Below, piece after piece: positions 5,706 through 5,803 of a DNA stretch of 5,803 nucleotides. This DNA is from Chloroflexota bacterium. Lineage in GTDB: Bacteria; Chloroflexota; Anaerolineae; CG2-30-64-16. The translations under genes were made by a program, and so were the position numbers. The stretch spans positions 1 to 5,803 of the forward strand of contig JAKPQT010000036.1 in the NCBI GenBank assembly GCA_029555885.1. The letters are read 5' to 3'. The notes under the pieces were generated by a model that searched no databases, was not told where the DNA came from, and worked only from the letters and a program-made list of their open reading frames with translations. Each line of letters starts with the position of its first letter. The stretch's first letter is position 1.

Positions 5706-5803
5706 TTGACCAAACGCTTCATCGTCGTCGCCGGCAACATCGGCGCAGGCAAGACCTCGATCACCGAGCGCGTCGGCGCACGGCTCGGCTGGACCACGGC
5801 CTT
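5706..5803 (+). CDS. Deoxynucleoside kinase family protein, N-terminal fragment
   Basis: Only the first 32 complete codons are inside the window; the gene runs off the right edge. The protein opens with KRFIVVAGNIGAGKTSITER, a first beta strand followed by a P-loop (GNIGAGKT, residues 10-17) that binds ATP phosphates. The exact GNIGAGK form close to the N-terminus is typical of the dNK family (deoxyadenosine/deoxyguanosine kinase and relatives), which phosphorylate deoxynucleosides for nucleotide salvage in the cytoplasm. The following ARLGWTTA is where the family continues toward an 'EP' substrate-binding motif, which is not yet reached. Another P-loop kinase is possible. The start is TTG with a good AGGAG site. 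It is separated from the SDR gene by the 19-base inverted repeat, and I see no convincing promoter in the 105-base gap. Confidence 0.8.
   Translation, partial: MTKRFIVVAGNIGAGKTSITERVGARLGWTTA

Overview
The window is GC-rich (by eye about two thirds G+C), densely coding, and every gene reads on the + strand. Weak Shine-Dalgarno sites, GTG/TTG starts, a consensus TATAAT box placed for a leaderless start, and the style of the S9 peptidase and DUF423 protein suggest a free-living high-GC bacterium. Chloroflexota (Anaerolineae-like) is my best guess. It is an inference from recalled resemblance; no marker gene here fixes it.

Layout: (1) 1-219 is the C-terminal end of a rhomboid intramembrane serine protease, retaining the catalytic histidine. 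(2) 230-2149 is a cytoplasmic S9 prolyl-oligopeptidase-type serine peptidase, 10 bases downstream of the rhomboid gene and probably co-transcribed with it. (3) 2144-2242 is an imperfect inverted repeat built from 7-8 base GGTT-type units; its first unit contains the stop codon of the peptidase gene. (4) 2260-2631 is a four-helix DUF423 membrane protein. (5) 2628-2725 holds a strong promoter placed to start transcription on the ATG of a 20-codon reading frame, which looks like the N-terminal stub of an MNT-type nucleotidyltransferase antitoxin. (6) 2736-5600 is a tight three-gene operon: a 130-residue helical protein of unknown function, a divergent GMC-type flavoprotein and an extended-SDR epimerase/dehydratase, joined by 8-base and 4-base overlaps. 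(7) 5620-5679 is a REPIN-like pair of perfect 19-base inverted arms. (8) 5706 to the window end is the start of a deoxynucleoside kinase.

Rhomboid protease and S9 peptidase would make a proteolysis pair. The flavoprotein and SDR overlap and are probably made in fixed ratio; together they suggest oxidation followed by epimerisation or reduction of a sugar, sterol, alcohol or similar substrate, with the small helical protein as a possible partner or membrane anchor. The most unusual points are the captured antitoxin promoter with its stub, the unknown small protein in the redox operon, and two unrelated repeat families in the intergenic gaps.
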